Shown: positions 20,790 through 30,851, numbered from the stretch's first letter. The stretch: 37,308 nucleotides of DNA from Blattamonas nauphoetae (GCA_033064195.1 JARBJD010000521.1:1-37308); one strand, 5' to 3'. Notes: generated by a model from the sequence alone, not told the origin. Made by a program: numbers and translations.

Positions 20790-21626
20790 ATGGTGAGATT
20801 TCGATCGTTGCGAACACAACCAACCAATGTTCCCGATTCGCGCGAAGAATGTGCTTGCCACGACAGAAGGAGGAACGCGGTCGATTGTGTCGTTGTTTGT
20901 GGTTGCATCACAAAACTGAAAGAAGAAAGGAACAATCCCAACACCCATTCATTCATAAGCGTCTTGCACTGCGCACTTTTTGTCTCCACACTGATTGCAT
21001 CATCACAAGACAAGAAGAAAGATGCGAACGAACCGACATGTGATCGGATGGAACGCGAATCGCTTCTGACGGACGCTGCGAAGATGGAGTGGGACGCTGA
21101 TCAACCAAATTATGATCAATTTGGAGCGATCGACTTCACCCTGTCTGGCCATTCAGACATCTCTGGCGAGCTGCCTGGCTCGACGGTCTCCACTCTCTCC
21201 CTTCCTTCCTCGTCCACAAAGAACATTCGTCACTTCGACAAACACCGACTCGCTGGGGATCCCAAATTAACACGGATCAACGATGTAAAAACATCCTACT
21301 TCGATGACGACATCAGCAAGCTCACGTTCTACGCAGAGAAATACATTTGGAATACGATGTTCTTCAACGAAAAGAACGAGATGCACTTTGGGAGAGAGGA
21401 CTCAGGCATGGTGAAGAGTCTGCTGGATGTGTTGGGTGTTCTTGTTCAGCACACCGTTTTCGAGGAGATCAAACGAGCCGACATGTCTGACACGACATCA
21501 GAGTCAAAAACAGAGAAATTGAAACTGACAGACGAGCAGGAGTCAGTTCGCTCAGCCAAATTCCAACGCTCCACACTCTCTCAGCAGAAGCAGGCGTCGA
21601 GAGCTACATCCACACTAAATGGATGA
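20790..21626 (+). CDS. Hypothetical protein, 278 residues
   Basis: The longest open frame in the inserted host-type block. Not recognised. The first 80 residues look poor (cysteine-rich mix around the start), so the true start may be later, perhaps MEWDADQPNYDQFG near 21084. The middle (FDDDISKLTFYAEKYIWNTM to VKSLLDVLGVLVQHTVFEEI) looks like a real folded, mostly helical protein. The C-terminus is polar and serine/lysine/glutamate-rich. Similar-quality coding continues at 21623 in another frame, so this may be one exon or one surviving part of a larger host gene. Confidence 0.4.
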   Translation: MVRFRSLRTQPTNVPDSREECACHDRRRNAVDCVVVCGCITKLKEERNNPNTHSFISVLHCALFVSTLIASSQDKKKDANEPTCDRMERESLLTDAAKMEWDADQPNYDQFGAIDFTLSGHSDISGELPGSTVSTLSLPSSSTKNIRHFDKHRLAGDPKLTRINDVKTSYFDDDISKLTFYAEKYIWNTMFFNEKNEMHFGREDSGMVKSLLDVLGVLVQHTVFEEIKRADMSDTTSESKTEKLKLTDEQESVRSAKFQRSTLSQQKQASRATSTLNG

Positions 21627-22048
21627 CACAGATGATTCTTGTTCAAATTGCAAATCATCCCCACTCACACATCGCTTTCAACAAGACAACAGGAATGGGA
21701 ATCACACCTGCTCGTGTTCTGTCTACCGTGTTGAACATCACTCTCCTCGCCTCCATCGCCAACAATGGTCTGTTTCCATCCACTCCAACGACTTCGAACT
21801 CCTCGCTCGTCTCAGTCTCTCTCAATGCGTGTCGGTCTGTTTGCCAACCTCGAAACAGACAACACCCGACGAAAACAGCTTTCCGACGACGGTGGACAGG
21901 CTTTGATCAATCAACTCCAGGATCAGTTCTTCCAATTCTGTCGATCACTCGCCGCTCGTCGTTCGCGTCACGGACAAGAGGGAAGGAGCAGACAACGATC
22001 ATGATCACAACAGCATCTCCTCTCTGCGTGTCCATTTTGCAACTCTGA
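21623..22048 (+). pseudogene. Hypothetical protein fragment following the 278-residue frame
   Basis: The frame from 21623 reads MTQMILVQIANHPHSHIAFN and gives about 60 plausible residues (VLSTVLNITLLASIANNGLF). From about 21820 another plus frame (in 21765-22004, RVGLFANLETDNTRRKQLSD and LINQLQDQFFQFCRSLAARR) looks better. Its content overlaps the end of the 278-residue frame, so the pieces probably come from one gene with at least one frame change. No family recognised. Confidence 0.35.
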
Positions 22049-22340
22049 CATGATTATGTACAAACTACGAACAACATCTGTTGCAGCACACTCTTGATTC
22101 GATGTGAGATGGGAAAGATGAAAGGAGACATCGAGAAGATCATTTTGAAGGTGAGGGACCATAAAGATGGAGATCGAGTCGCTGATATCTTGTTTCTGAC
22201 AGTTTGTATCAAAATATTATCTCTTCAATCACTTCATGAACCTATTTCTGATTGTGGAATGACTAGAATGTGATTTGAGGAATTCTTGAATCGTTGAGAA
22301 AAATATGGGGATGTGATCAATAGCAGATCTCGCCATCAAG
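22049..22340. other. Right flank of inserted block, no gene
   Basis: About 290 bases before the S74 region with no coding signal that I trust. The right border of the inserted block falls here or slightly downstream. Confidence 0.3.
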
Positions 22341-22434
22341 ATGAAATTGTGACGAATGCTCCAAGGAAAATGTTCGCATGAATTATATCAACATAAAAAA
22401 GCTTGAATCTGAATAATTTGAGCAAGTCGGCTCC

Positions 22435-22914
22435 GTGAGTGGAAAGCCCGGTTCAGGAGTGTTTTCAATATCACCAACTGGAAGTTTTTCTCAACTGTCA
22501 GACAGAAGAGTCAAAAGGAATATTGTTCCATATCCTAATGTTCTTGAACAACTGAATAAAGTCGATATTGTGCAGTACCAATTCAATACATTCGACTCGA
22601 AGATCAACAAAGTGACAAAACAAATTGAAAATGAGACTGATGAAGAACACTTGAAGAACTGCAAAGAGAAATGTGAATGTCTGAAGAAGGAAAGAGAGAA
22701 GAAACACATCGGCGTGATTGCTCAACAGATCCAAGAGATATTCCCAGAGGTTGTGAATGATTTTAATCCAGACTGTCTTCAAGTTGATATTGCAGAACTC
22801 TCTTGCTTCTGTATCAAAGCCAATCAGGAATTATCCTCTATCGTCGGACAACAACAGACACTCATCAATGAACTAATACAACAATATAATGCACTGACAA
22901 ATATTCCAACATGA
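22435..22914 (+). pseudogene. S74 endosialidase-type chaperone domain, C-terminal part of fibre-like gene
   Basis: 159 residues. SDRRVKRNIVPYPNVLEQL (residues 22-40), VQYQFNTFD, HIGVIAQQIQEIFPEVV (91-107) and a C-terminal helix (about 126-152) are the sequence marks of the Peptidase_S74 intramolecular chaperone. In phage tail spikes and fibres, and in some animal transcription factors, it trimerises the protein and then cuts itself off at the serine of the SD.R motif. A lysine/glutamate-rich segment (55-90) lies within the domain. Coding similarity seems to start upstream, at about 22340. This domain argues that the element's particle carried a trimeric attachment fibre. It converges with the minus gene at 22865-23308, sharing about 50 bases. 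Confidence 0.8.
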
Positions 22915-23308
22915 GATCAACAAGAAATTCATAATACTCTTTGATTGTTTTTCCATTGATTGTCTCGGTAGTTTCCATCTCAATTGATTCACCAGAACTG
23001 TCTTTGAACCAGATCTTCACAATTGATTGTCGAGTAGTTAGTTCCCACTTCTTTCTTTTAGCAATCTGTTCGTTACAGAAAGCAACATATGAATCATTGA
23101 ATGCATCAGTCTGAATCCAATCACCATGGATTGTGATGTGCTGCGGAACATCTTTTGAAATCACTATTGTTGAACCATTTATTTCTTCCCTCACATGGAT
23201 GAGCTTACAGTCGAGGAAGTGGATGTATTTTTGTTTTCTGGAATTGGTAAAATCATGAGGCAATTGAGCTGTATCAGAATTCTGAATTGAGAAATAGCGT
23301 TTGACCAT
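22865..23308 (-). CDS. Small structural-type protein, unknown family
   Basis: 147 residues, open throughout, beta-prone with a few charged helices (YFSIQNSDTAQLPHDFTNSR near the start, KRKKWELTTRQSIVKIWFKD in the middle). It lies downstream of the capsid-like gene on the same strand and has the A/T-rich start-proximal motif. Position and size would suit a minor capsid or vertex (penton) protein, but I see no signature and do not assert it. The 3' end overlaps the end of the S74 gene tail to tail. Confidence 0.55.
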   Translation of the reverse strand: MVKRYFSIQNSDTAQLPHDFTNSRKQKYIHFLDCKLIHVREEINGSTIVISKDVPQHITIHGDWIQTDAFNDSYVAFCNEQIAKRKKWELTTRQSIVKIWFKDSSGESIEMETTETINGKTIKEYYEFLVDLMLEYLSVHYIVVLVH

Positions 23309-23320
23309 CTTTGTTTTCTA

Positions 23321-23333
23321 CTAAAATAAAATT
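23321..23333 (-). promoter_or_regulatory. T-rich start-proximal motif
   Basis: CTAAAATAAAATT in plus orientation, 12 bases upstream of the start at 23308. Confidence 0.5.
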
Positions 23334-23350
23334 TCACATTTGCTTTATCA

Positions 23351-25034
23351 TTAATAACCTCTCTTCACTTCTTCGTATGCTTCTTGGAGTCGACGATCAA
23401 TGACATATCGCACTCGTGGTTGTCCATTCTCAATCCAGAACAGCCAGTATGTTGCCTGATGTAATGCCAATATCGGTGGAGGAGGACCTTCAGGAGCTGA
23501 GGTGAAATATGGATCCAGATCGCCTTGGATGATTGGTGTTCCTCTGAAGACAATGTTCACTGACTCTGCTGTTGAAATACCTTCTTCTCCACCAGCAATT
23601 TCGTTTCGATCTGTTGGAACCATAAAAGTTAAAACATGTGGAATCTGTTGTTGCTCTTCTTCTCTTGAAATCTTTTCCTCTGTCGTTGTATGTACGTGTT
23701 GAACAGATTGAATTTTCAAACTCTTGCGTGGCAGAACATCCAATGAAATCACCATTCACCATCATCATTTGATAGAACTCTGGTGAGATAGTTGACATCG
23801 GGAAATTGGGATAGTTGGATCCAAGCATTTCGAACAGACCAACATATTGAGGATTTCTGAAGACTGTACACTCATTTGGTCTTTCAGGGAATAAGCACAT
23901 CAGATTCATGAGATTGTTGAGTTTGATACTTAAGTTTGATCTCACTCCCATGGCGTTTGCTTGTGATTGGAATGATTGGGTGTCAATTCTTTCTGCTTTC
24001 AGAACATAAACAGTCTTTGTATATGTGTTGAAGAGGGATTGTTTTGTTGCATCTGTGATCTGGTATCCGTAACAAATGGTTGAAACTTTATCCACCGATG
24101 AATGAAGCACAGTTGATGTCACCGATTTTGGAGAAACAGATGGGAATGGGGTTGCTGAAGTGGGTGCAAAACTATCAGGTTGGAGAACAGGCTTTCCGAT
24201 CTGGGTAAATTCCTGTGTTAAAGTGGAGAATTCTCCGTTGTACATTAATTCGATCCGAGCATTTCCAGCTAGTGTTGAGAGTGTCACATTAGGTTGTTGA
24301 TCGATACTGTTTTCAAACGTTTTTCGAACGACAGATGAAATTTGAACTGGACAATACACGAGTGAATCTGTTGTCAAATGAAATCTCAGACGTAAATTGC
24401 CAAAGATGGAATTAGGATGCTGATCAAAGGTACTCAGTGGAAGTAAATTGACAAACGGAATAACCAATGGTATTGTAAATGTGATGTTAGAAGAAGCAGC
24501 ATCGACTGGAACATGATATTATCCACATACGCTTGGATCCATTCTCTGAACATTTTCCCAAAGACTGTAACAATGCTTCATGTTGTTTTTCTCTTCAAAC
24601 GACTTGAAAGTGTGATACAGAAATGATTCGTGAATGTGATTATTCTGGAGTGTATTGTCAATAATGTTTCCTTTGCTGTCGACGAGTCTCATGTCTCGAA
24701 TTGCATCTGATGATGATTTATATCCGTAGAACATTCCGTATGTTCCGACATCTTTTGTGAATGCACCAGATGGTTTCACATATGGCACACTGATCGTTAA
24801 ATCAATACGCAAATGACTCTTCGCAAATTCAGTAACATCATGTCCGTCATAACACAGTGGAACTTCAATCTCATCTCCAATTCTACATGGCATCGGAGGA
24901 TTAGTAGGATGCACTTCCTGAATTGAATACATATGTGGTTCTGAATCCCACTGTTTCGGTAAGTATGATTGGACCTCGATTTGCTGAATTAATGTCGATG
25001 TTGGTTTGGATTGATTAGATCTGAAACTTCTCAT
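23351..25034 (-). pseudogene. Major-capsid-like protein 1
   Basis: A span of about 560 codons with about two breaks, starting at MRSFRSNQSKPTSTLIQQIE. It is clearly paralogous to the gene at 29149-30492: both have a polar N-terminus, an I/VP-L strand region, YGYKSSSDAIRDMRLVDSKG against VGFKHSASIFRDLTVLHNNQ, CYSLWENV against CHTPWQNA, FGNLRLRFHL against FGDLKLSVHI, and a CPV motif. Its far end (about residues 470-560, PIIQGDLDPYF to RPRVRYVIDRR-like) matches that of 25083-25679. Length, beta-rich pattern and position beside packaging and small structural genes suggest a double-jelly-roll major capsid protein, as in Polintons. This is inference, not a motif-level proof. Confidence 0.6.
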
Positions 25035-25039
25035 TTATA

Positions 25040-25054
25040 GAAAAATAAAAAAAT
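25040..25054 (-). promoter_or_regulatory. T-rich start-proximal motif
   Basis: GAAAAATAAAAAAAT in plus orientation, 5 bases upstream of the capsid-like start at 25034; a strong match to the shared motif. Confidence 0.6.
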
Positions 25055-25082
25055 ACAATATACAATATTTCTTTTGTCATTT

Positions 25083-25679
25083 TCAATTTGGTATTATTCC
25101 CAAATCTTTGTGCAACGCTTTCAGTGTGTGATTTGGATAATACTCAACTTTTGGTTCACCATTACTGTATCGTAGGACCCACCAAGTTGTTGCGGTTGTT
25201 GCTAAAATAGGTGCTGGAGGATGCGTAAATCTTGTCATAAAACCATCGCTTTTATCAGTTTGCTGACATGGATCAAGAACATGATAGTAAGTGTCAATCA
25301 AGCCCTGATATATTGGCTGAGATCTCAAAGTGACTGGAACATTCTGACCTCTGGAACTGATCGAATCATTACAGTTTGTTGGACATCCACTTCGTTGTGT
25401 TGAAAAACATAATAGGAAGTCAGTATTGTCATGAATTGGTCGTACTCTTGTCATTGTTTCATTTGGATAATTCTGATCACCTGTGAGTTTCTCTTCAACG
25501 AGAGAATCCGTCAGTGATCGCTCCAAATCATCTGGAACAGTAAGGTATGAATCAAGGTTGAGAGTCGACAATGCGAACTGGTAGAAACGAGCTCCAATAG
25601 TTGTTGTTGGTTGTTCTGGATAGTATTTGTGACGTTTAGGATGATGTTCAGGATTGAAACAAAAACTAATTGACAGCAA
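25083..25679 (-). pseudogene. Major-capsid-like protein, C-terminal part
   Basis: 198 residues. The C-terminal half (PVTLRSQPIYQGLIDTYYHV, PPAPILATTATTWWVLRYSN, GEPKVEYYPNHTLKALHKD) aligns with the end of capsid-like protein 1 (TPIIQGDLDPYF, PPPPILALHQATYWLFWIEN, GQPRVRYVIDRRLQEAYEE). The first part has FCFNPEHHPK, like the CTVFRNPQ segment of protein 1. It lacks the N-terminal two thirds. It may be the far end of the gene whose start is at 29149-30492, with the inserted block between them, or an independent partial copy. No start-proximal motif is evident at 25679. Confidence 0.6.
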
Positions 25680-26601
25680 AGAGTGAACTCAAACAAATCT
25701 ATTATGGAGGGTTATTTTTGCATTGGAGTCCGTTTGGGCGAATGAGAGATGAGACAAAGTTTTTATGGATTGATCGAGGATCACTTTGAACTATCAGCAA
25801 AACAGATGAATTGGGCATGCGTTGACTCACGAATAGTTGTTTTCAACCTATTTTCTTATTTGATTTCCAGATTAGTCGGAAGATACCAAATATTCAACCG
25901 TGATCTTTCCTCCATCCATCTTTTCCTCGTCTGTCTTTTAATCACAGTATTCTTCACATGGTTTGATTCATTTTTGTTCATATCTTGTCTGGTACTCGAA
26001 TATCACAGCTGTATTAACGGGTTCGGATGAGAATGACGATGGTGTGATGGAGTGTTGAAAGAGGCGAACAGAAGGGCATTACACATAAAGAATTGGAGAG
26101 AAAAGAAGAAGAACATAGTAGAGAAGGAGAAATGGAGAGATATCCCTTCAATGCAAAAGATTAGGAAGATTGGCAATTGGGCTCGACGACGATCAGCGAC
26201 TCTGATCGGTAGAGGGCGCCAAACGAGGACAAAAGACAAGAACACGTGGAATGAATATGGATGCACGAAACAACTCGACTGAGAAAGGGGATCAAATGCC
26301 TTCAAAGTGAGGAAGAAGAGAGATTGAAGATTTGGTCCGTTGGAGCCAAAATGAAAGAAACATTCGGAATTAAGGAAGATATTGGATAGAAAATGACATC
26401 CTTTGAAGAAGGACTGGAAAAATACAAAGAATACAACTTGGAACGGAATGAAAATGAGCATCACCGCAAACTCGAAGTCACATGACAAACATCTCTTCTC
26501 TGTCGTGCATCATGTCCATCGCTTCGCTCAAGCACATCGCTCTGATCTTTTCGCTGGTCCTCATCACACTGATCAATCCATTCGCCCGCATCTGTCTATT
26601 C

Positions 26602-26817
26602 GGCGCACTCGCCCGCATCCATCCTGTCGGCGCACTCGCCCGCATCCATCCTGTCGGCGCACTCGCCCGCATCCATCCTGTCGGCGCACTCGCCCGCATC
26701 CATCCTGTCGGCGCACTCGCCCGCATCCATCCTGTCAGCGCACTCGCCCGCATCCATCCTGTCGGCGCACTCGCCCGCATCCATCCTGTCAGCGCACTCG
26801 CCCGCATCCATCCTGTC
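26602..26817. repeat. 27-bp minisatellite, type 1 (eight units)
   Basis: Eight near-identical 27-base units starting GGCGCACTCGCCCGCATCC, with a G/A variant (GTCGGC or GTCAGC) at the unit junction. Because 27 is a multiple of three, frames stay open on both strands. The 360-residue and 282-residue plus-strand frames across here are repeat translations. Confidence 0.95.
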
Positions 26818-26835
26818 GGCGCACTCGCCCGCATC

Positions 26836-27213
26836 CTCCGCTACGCGTATCTCATCCACATCCTCCGCTACGCGTATCTCATCCACATCCTCCGCTACGC
26901 GTATCTCATCCACATCCTCCGCTACGCGTATCTCATCCACATCCTCCGCTACGCGTATCTCATCCACATCCTCCGCTACGCGCATCTCATCCACATCCTC
27001 CGCTACGCGTATCTCATCCACATCCTCCGCTACGCGCATCTCAACCACATCCTCCGCTACGCGTATCTCATCCACATCCTCCGCTACGCGCATCTCATCC
27101 ACATCCTCCGCTACGCGTATCTCATCCACATCCTCCGCTACGCGCATCTCAACCACATCCTCCGCTTCGCGCATCCCAACCGCATCCTCCGCTACGCGCA
27201 TCTCAACCGTATC
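26836..27213. repeat. 27-bp minisatellite, type 2 (about fourteen units)
   Basis: About fourteen 27-base units starting CTCCGCTACGCG(T/C)ATCTCA, directly joined to the type 1 array. Variants GCGTAT/GCGCAT and CATCC/CAACC partly alternate along the array, suggesting that pairs of units were amplified together. The last units decay towards 27230. Confidence 0.95.
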
Positions 27214-27545
27214 TTCCCCTGTCCGCATCTCATCTGCATCCTCCCTCTCGCGACTCTCGCTATCAGCGTCCCTTACCTGTCTTTTACCAACTCACTTCTC
27301 GGACTAGCAGAAGAATGTCGAGGCGATTGACATGGCACGGGGAGGACTCCGAACACAACTGTAGCGAGTTCAGGAAAGGTCCGGAAGCGGTCAAACGCGA
27401 AACTGAACGACACACACCTTCTGTGATTGTCGCTGCGAGTGAATCTCGGAAAGGTACAACGCAGGAAAGGCGAAAGGAGGGATAGTTGGAAGGATTACAT
27501 CAAGAAGGGCGAAAACGAGACGAGTTGGTCAGAACCTAACACAAC

Positions 27546-27809
27546 ATGATTCTGGTTGGGAAGGATATTGAACAGACACTTATTGGACACCCAATTGTTG
27601 ACACAAGCACGTTCCTCACAATTGATAGACTTTTCCGTTTTCAGATGGAGAAGAGAATGAGAGAGGAGGAAGAGAGGCTGAAGTGGGAAGCAGGGGAGAG
27701 AAAAAGAAAAGAAGAGGAGGAAGATATAGAGGAGGAAGGAGGTGGAAGTGAGGGAAAGGACAGAAGACGATTGGACAGCAATATATGGAAAAGCAGAATG
27801 AAGGAATGA
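27546..27809 (+). CDS. Hypothetical Lys/Glu-rich protein fragment
   Basis: 87 residues. The second half (residues 35-75) is a run of K, E and R with coiled-coil character (MEKRMREEEERLKWEAGERK). The first half has a plausible folded look (ILVGKDIEQTLIGHPIVDTS). It may be a piece of a host gene in the inserted block. Purine-rich sequence makes such frames by chance, so confidence is low. Confidence 0.25.
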   Translation: MILVGKDIEQTLIGHPIVDTSTFLTIDRLFRFQMEKRMREEEERLKWEAGERKRKEEEEDIEEEGGGSEGKDRRRLDSNIWKSRMKE

Positions 27810-27949
27810 CGAAGAAAGGATAACTCGAGTGGAGGCAGAAGAACGGGAACGACGAAGATGGAGGAAGTTGCATTCGATGCTGCTCTGATCGACGCAATCA
27901 AAGAAGGAGACTAAGAGTTGCAAAGCGAAAATGAGGAAGATTACACGCA

Positions 27950-29148
27950 AGGTGATGAATACAAAAAGAGGAAGGGAAGGAAGAGAAGAACATTGAAGAT
28001 ATGGAGAATGAAGAGATGAGGATGGAAGTGAAAGGGGAAGAAGAGAGATAACAAACCGACAGATTTTTCCCTATCTGGGAGCACGGATCGTGGTGGCTTA
28101 CTACTGACTTAGCGCCGAAATAAATCGAAATCTGTTGGGTTGTTTGGCTGCGAAATGGGATGAAGTCGAAGAACTGAATGATTGGAAATCCAGTCTGGAT
28201 TCGACCAAAATGACATGATTGGATTGGCACAGCATGAATCAGACTATTGTCATTGAGAAAAGATGATCTGGATGAATCATGAGTCGTTTGCGGGTGTTGG
28301 AAGAGTCATGTTGTGATGATCCTTAGAATTCTGCCAATATGGTGATTCAGTTTTCTCTCTCGTGAAGAAATCATATCTAGAAATGGGAAAGAGAAACAAA
28401 GAAGACATTAGAAGATCATTGGATCATCGAAAGACGTTTGAATGACGAGACAAAAAAAACTACGAGAATGAAGAGCAAATCCAAAAGATGAAGAAATACT
28501 CATCATCAGCAATGTCAAATGTGAACCAATGATCATTGGGAACAACGTGTTGACATCTTATCGATCTGCCTCTGCACAGAACTCAAGAGAAAGGAACAGA
28601 AGAAAAGACCTTGATCGACGACTCCCGAGATATCTGAGTTGGATACATTTGAGAGGAGGCTAAAAAGATCAATGAGACATGGTTGACGGAGATAGAACAA
28701 AAAGTTGGCAACCTTTAGGAAGAATCCGAGGAAGCATTGATGGTGACGTCAAGAAGTTCGACATGTGCAATCCTTGTCAACATAGAGTGCAGTGCACAAT
28801 CCAATGTCAACACGCAAGCCAAGGTCATCACTGAAATCGAGATTACACAACAGTGAAATGAGAACGGGGTTGTCACTAAAAAGGAAAAACACACCACAAC
28901 GTCTAAGTCATTTGATATGATTATGCGGGCTTTTGCATCAATTTGAGCTCAATGACTGTTGAGAATGTGCATTAGTATGAATGAATCGTTCAATTCATTT
29001 TTGAACATTTCATCCCATTTTTTGGATTGTTTCGATAAATTGGCCAGCTGTTATAATTTATAGCAAGAATACTCAAAATGGAATGGAGAAAGTGCAAAGA
29101 GTCCCTCACTTCACATTCATCGGTTTTGGAGTCATCATCCTAAACCAC
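27950..29148. other. 1.2 kb without a recognised gene
   Basis: Purine-rich at first, then mixed composition. Only short frames, none with a domain. No tRNA, inverted repeat or tandem repeat was seen. Confidence 0.4.
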
Positions 29149-30492
29149 TCATTTGTTCAGTAGGTTCACTTGGATATTCTTCTGCATTGGATTGTGGAAA
29201 CAAGTGACTTCATTGTCGTAGTGACGGAAGAGAAGCACAATATCCTTGGCATTTACGAGAACCATTTGCTGAGTACAATCAATTCCTGTTGCCATTGGTG
29301 TCTTCTGAAATGGATAGAATGAGATCTTTTCAGCTGGTATTGTTCCAGGACGATTCTGATACATTTTCTTCAGATTCTCTTTCGCTATTTCTTTCATTTT
29401 GTATCCAGCACTCATGCAATACACATCATCAATGCAATAATCCATAATGTTGAGAGAAATGTATTGTTCATCAGGGGAAGGTTCCGAGGTAATGCCAGTC
29501 GGATGTGTATATACACAATCTTGTTTTACTGCCATGATCTTAAATGATTGACCGATTTGAACGAAGTTCTTTGTACATGGGGGGACGAGATATGGAAGGA
29601 AGGTTGGACGATCACGATTACAATAAACAAGTGAATTTCGGATGGGAGGAAACTTTGATGTATAGTCACTGACCAGCAATGAGAGTGTATTTTTCAATGT
29701 CAGTTCAGGATTAACAGGACAACAAACGAATGCATCTTCATTTATGTGTACACTCAATTTCAGATCTCCAAAGAGACACCGAGGATAGTCAGTCATCTCT
29801 GAGAATATCAGAAGATCTTCAAGATTAATCGACACACGAATTGGTACATCAATCGTGTCTTGTAACACTCCTGTTCCGGATGTTGTAGTGAAGTCTGATA
29901 ATGGAATATACACACCAGCAACAGATTCATCATGATTCCAAGCATTCTGCCAAGGTGTGTGACAATGTTTTCGATTCTCCAATTGACTCTTTGGTTTGAT
30001 CATATTGTAGATGTGAGATTCCATGGATACATCATTGGTTGTTGTGCTGATGATTCTTTGATTGTTGTGAAGAACAGTAAGGTCACGGAAGATTGATGCC
30101 GAATGTTTAAATCCAACGAAGATGAATATTCTCTCATTCATGTACGATCCAATTTTTCCTGTCGTGTTTAGCCAATTGTTCATTTTCAAAGTCGCTGTCA
30201 TTGTGAACGTTATGAATGAATCATCAATTTGACAAATGTCCTGATTACCAGTGAGTGGAATGATTATTTCCTGTCCTTTGTAGAAGCGTGAATTCTCAGA
30301 TGGTTTCAATTCCTGAATGGAAGTACTGTGTGCACCATCATTCAGAAGGAAATTTATGTGATGTTCAGACATGAGTTGCTGTTGTATTTGACCAATATCA
30401 TCTCTTGTGTATTTGATTGATCCAGTGCTGTTTCCAGTCAAAGATGTCGCTCCAGTTCTTTTGTTTGTCAGATGTGTAATATGCGAGTTCAT
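29149..30492 (-). pseudogene. Major-capsid-like protein, N-terminal part
   Basis: 447 residues starting MNSHITHLTNKRTGATSLTG, with a start-proximal T-rich motif. It is paralogous to capsid-like protein 1 over its length: FYKGQEIIIPLTGNQ, VGFKHSASIFRDLTVLHNNQ, CHTPWQNAWNHDESVAGVYI, RCLFGDLKLSVHINEDAFVC and LLFRHYDNEVTCFHNP each have a counterpart there. It ends where the host-type block begins, short of the last 150 or so residues of the family. The beta-rich pattern and length fit a double-jelly-roll major capsid protein. The frame itself is open. Confidence 0.62.
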
Positions 30493-30497
30493 TTTAT

Positions 30498-30511
30498 CAA
30501 AAATAAAAAAT
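30498..30511 (-). promoter_or_regulatory. T-rich start-proximal motif
   Basis: CAAAAATAAAAAAT in plus orientation, 5 bases upstream of the start at 30492. Confidence 0.6.
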
Positions 30512-30533
30512 CAAATTAATGTTTTCTGTACAG

Positions 30534-30833
30534 TTACTTTTTCTTTTTTGGTTTCTTCGCTTTTGGTTTCAGCTTTTCTTCCAGTTTCATAATTTCTCCT
30601 CTGAGCTTGTTCGCAACTGCTGTATTTCCTTCATTCATTGCTTGCTCATATTGTGCCATCTTTTCTGCATGGATTTGCTTGTCCGATTTCACGTCTGGAA
30701 TCATCTCAACACCTGTCTGAGCAACCTTCGAAATCAATGGTCCAACAAAGGGAATGAGATTCAGAAATGGAGCTCCAACTCTGAGTATATTTTTGCCAAC
30801 TGCTGCTAATTTTGATAACCAACCTGGTGCCAT
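30534..30833 (-). CDS. Small MAPG-starting protein with hydrophobic N-half and basic tail
   Basis: 99 residues. It begins MAPGWLSKLAAVGKNI, has a hydrophobic, possibly amphipathic or membrane-active segment (residues 18-37, RVGAPFLNLIPFVGPLISKV), then a charged helix and a lysine-rich end (KPKAKKPKKKK). The layout recalls minor capsid or core proteins such as adenovirus pVI/pX and their Polinton counterparts, which sit inside the shell and touch DNA or membrane. The comparison is by layout only. It shares its MAPG start and position with the next gene. Confidence 0.65.
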   Translation of the reverse strand: MAPGWLSKLAAVGKNILRVGAPFLNLIPFVGPLISKVAQTGVEMIPDVKSDKQIHAEKMAQYEQAMNEGNTAVANKLRGEIMKLEEKLKPKAKKPKKKK

Positions 30834-30838
30834 TTATG

Positions 30839-30851
30839 AAGAATAAAAATA
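30839..30851 (-). promoter_or_regulatory. T-rich start-proximal motif
   Basis: AAGAATAAAAATA in plus orientation, 5 bases upstream of the start at 30833. Confidence 0.55.

Larger units (their letters stand above)
19140..22340. other. Host-type DNA block inserted in the fibre region
   Basis: About 3.2 kb of different character from its flanks: higher GC, CA/GCG microsatellite, and frames resembling the decayed host genes of the left part (for instance LEDPKQLALSS near 20130 against QEDPKQLKQN near 1570). It contains no recognised viral gene. Borders are approximate, since I could not find target-site duplications or terminal repeats, and so cannot tell a transposed block from a recombination product. 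Confidence 0.55.
25690..29148. other. Host-type DNA block inserted in the capsid region
   Basis: About 3.45 kb between the two partial capsid-like genes. It contains two 27-bp minisatellites, lysine/glutamate-rich frames and long non-coding stretches, and no viral gene that I recognise. Borders are approximate. No flanking direct repeats or terminal inverted repeats were seen. Its character is like that of the block at 19140-22340. Confidence 0.55.

Noticed and set aside
26602-27213. CRISPR array
   Set aside because: Units are contiguous with no unique spacers and no cas genes.
26403-27485. 360-residue and 282-residue plus-strand frames and the 210-residue minus-strand frame
   Set aside because: Almost entirely 27-bp minisatellite; all frames stay open by the repeat length.
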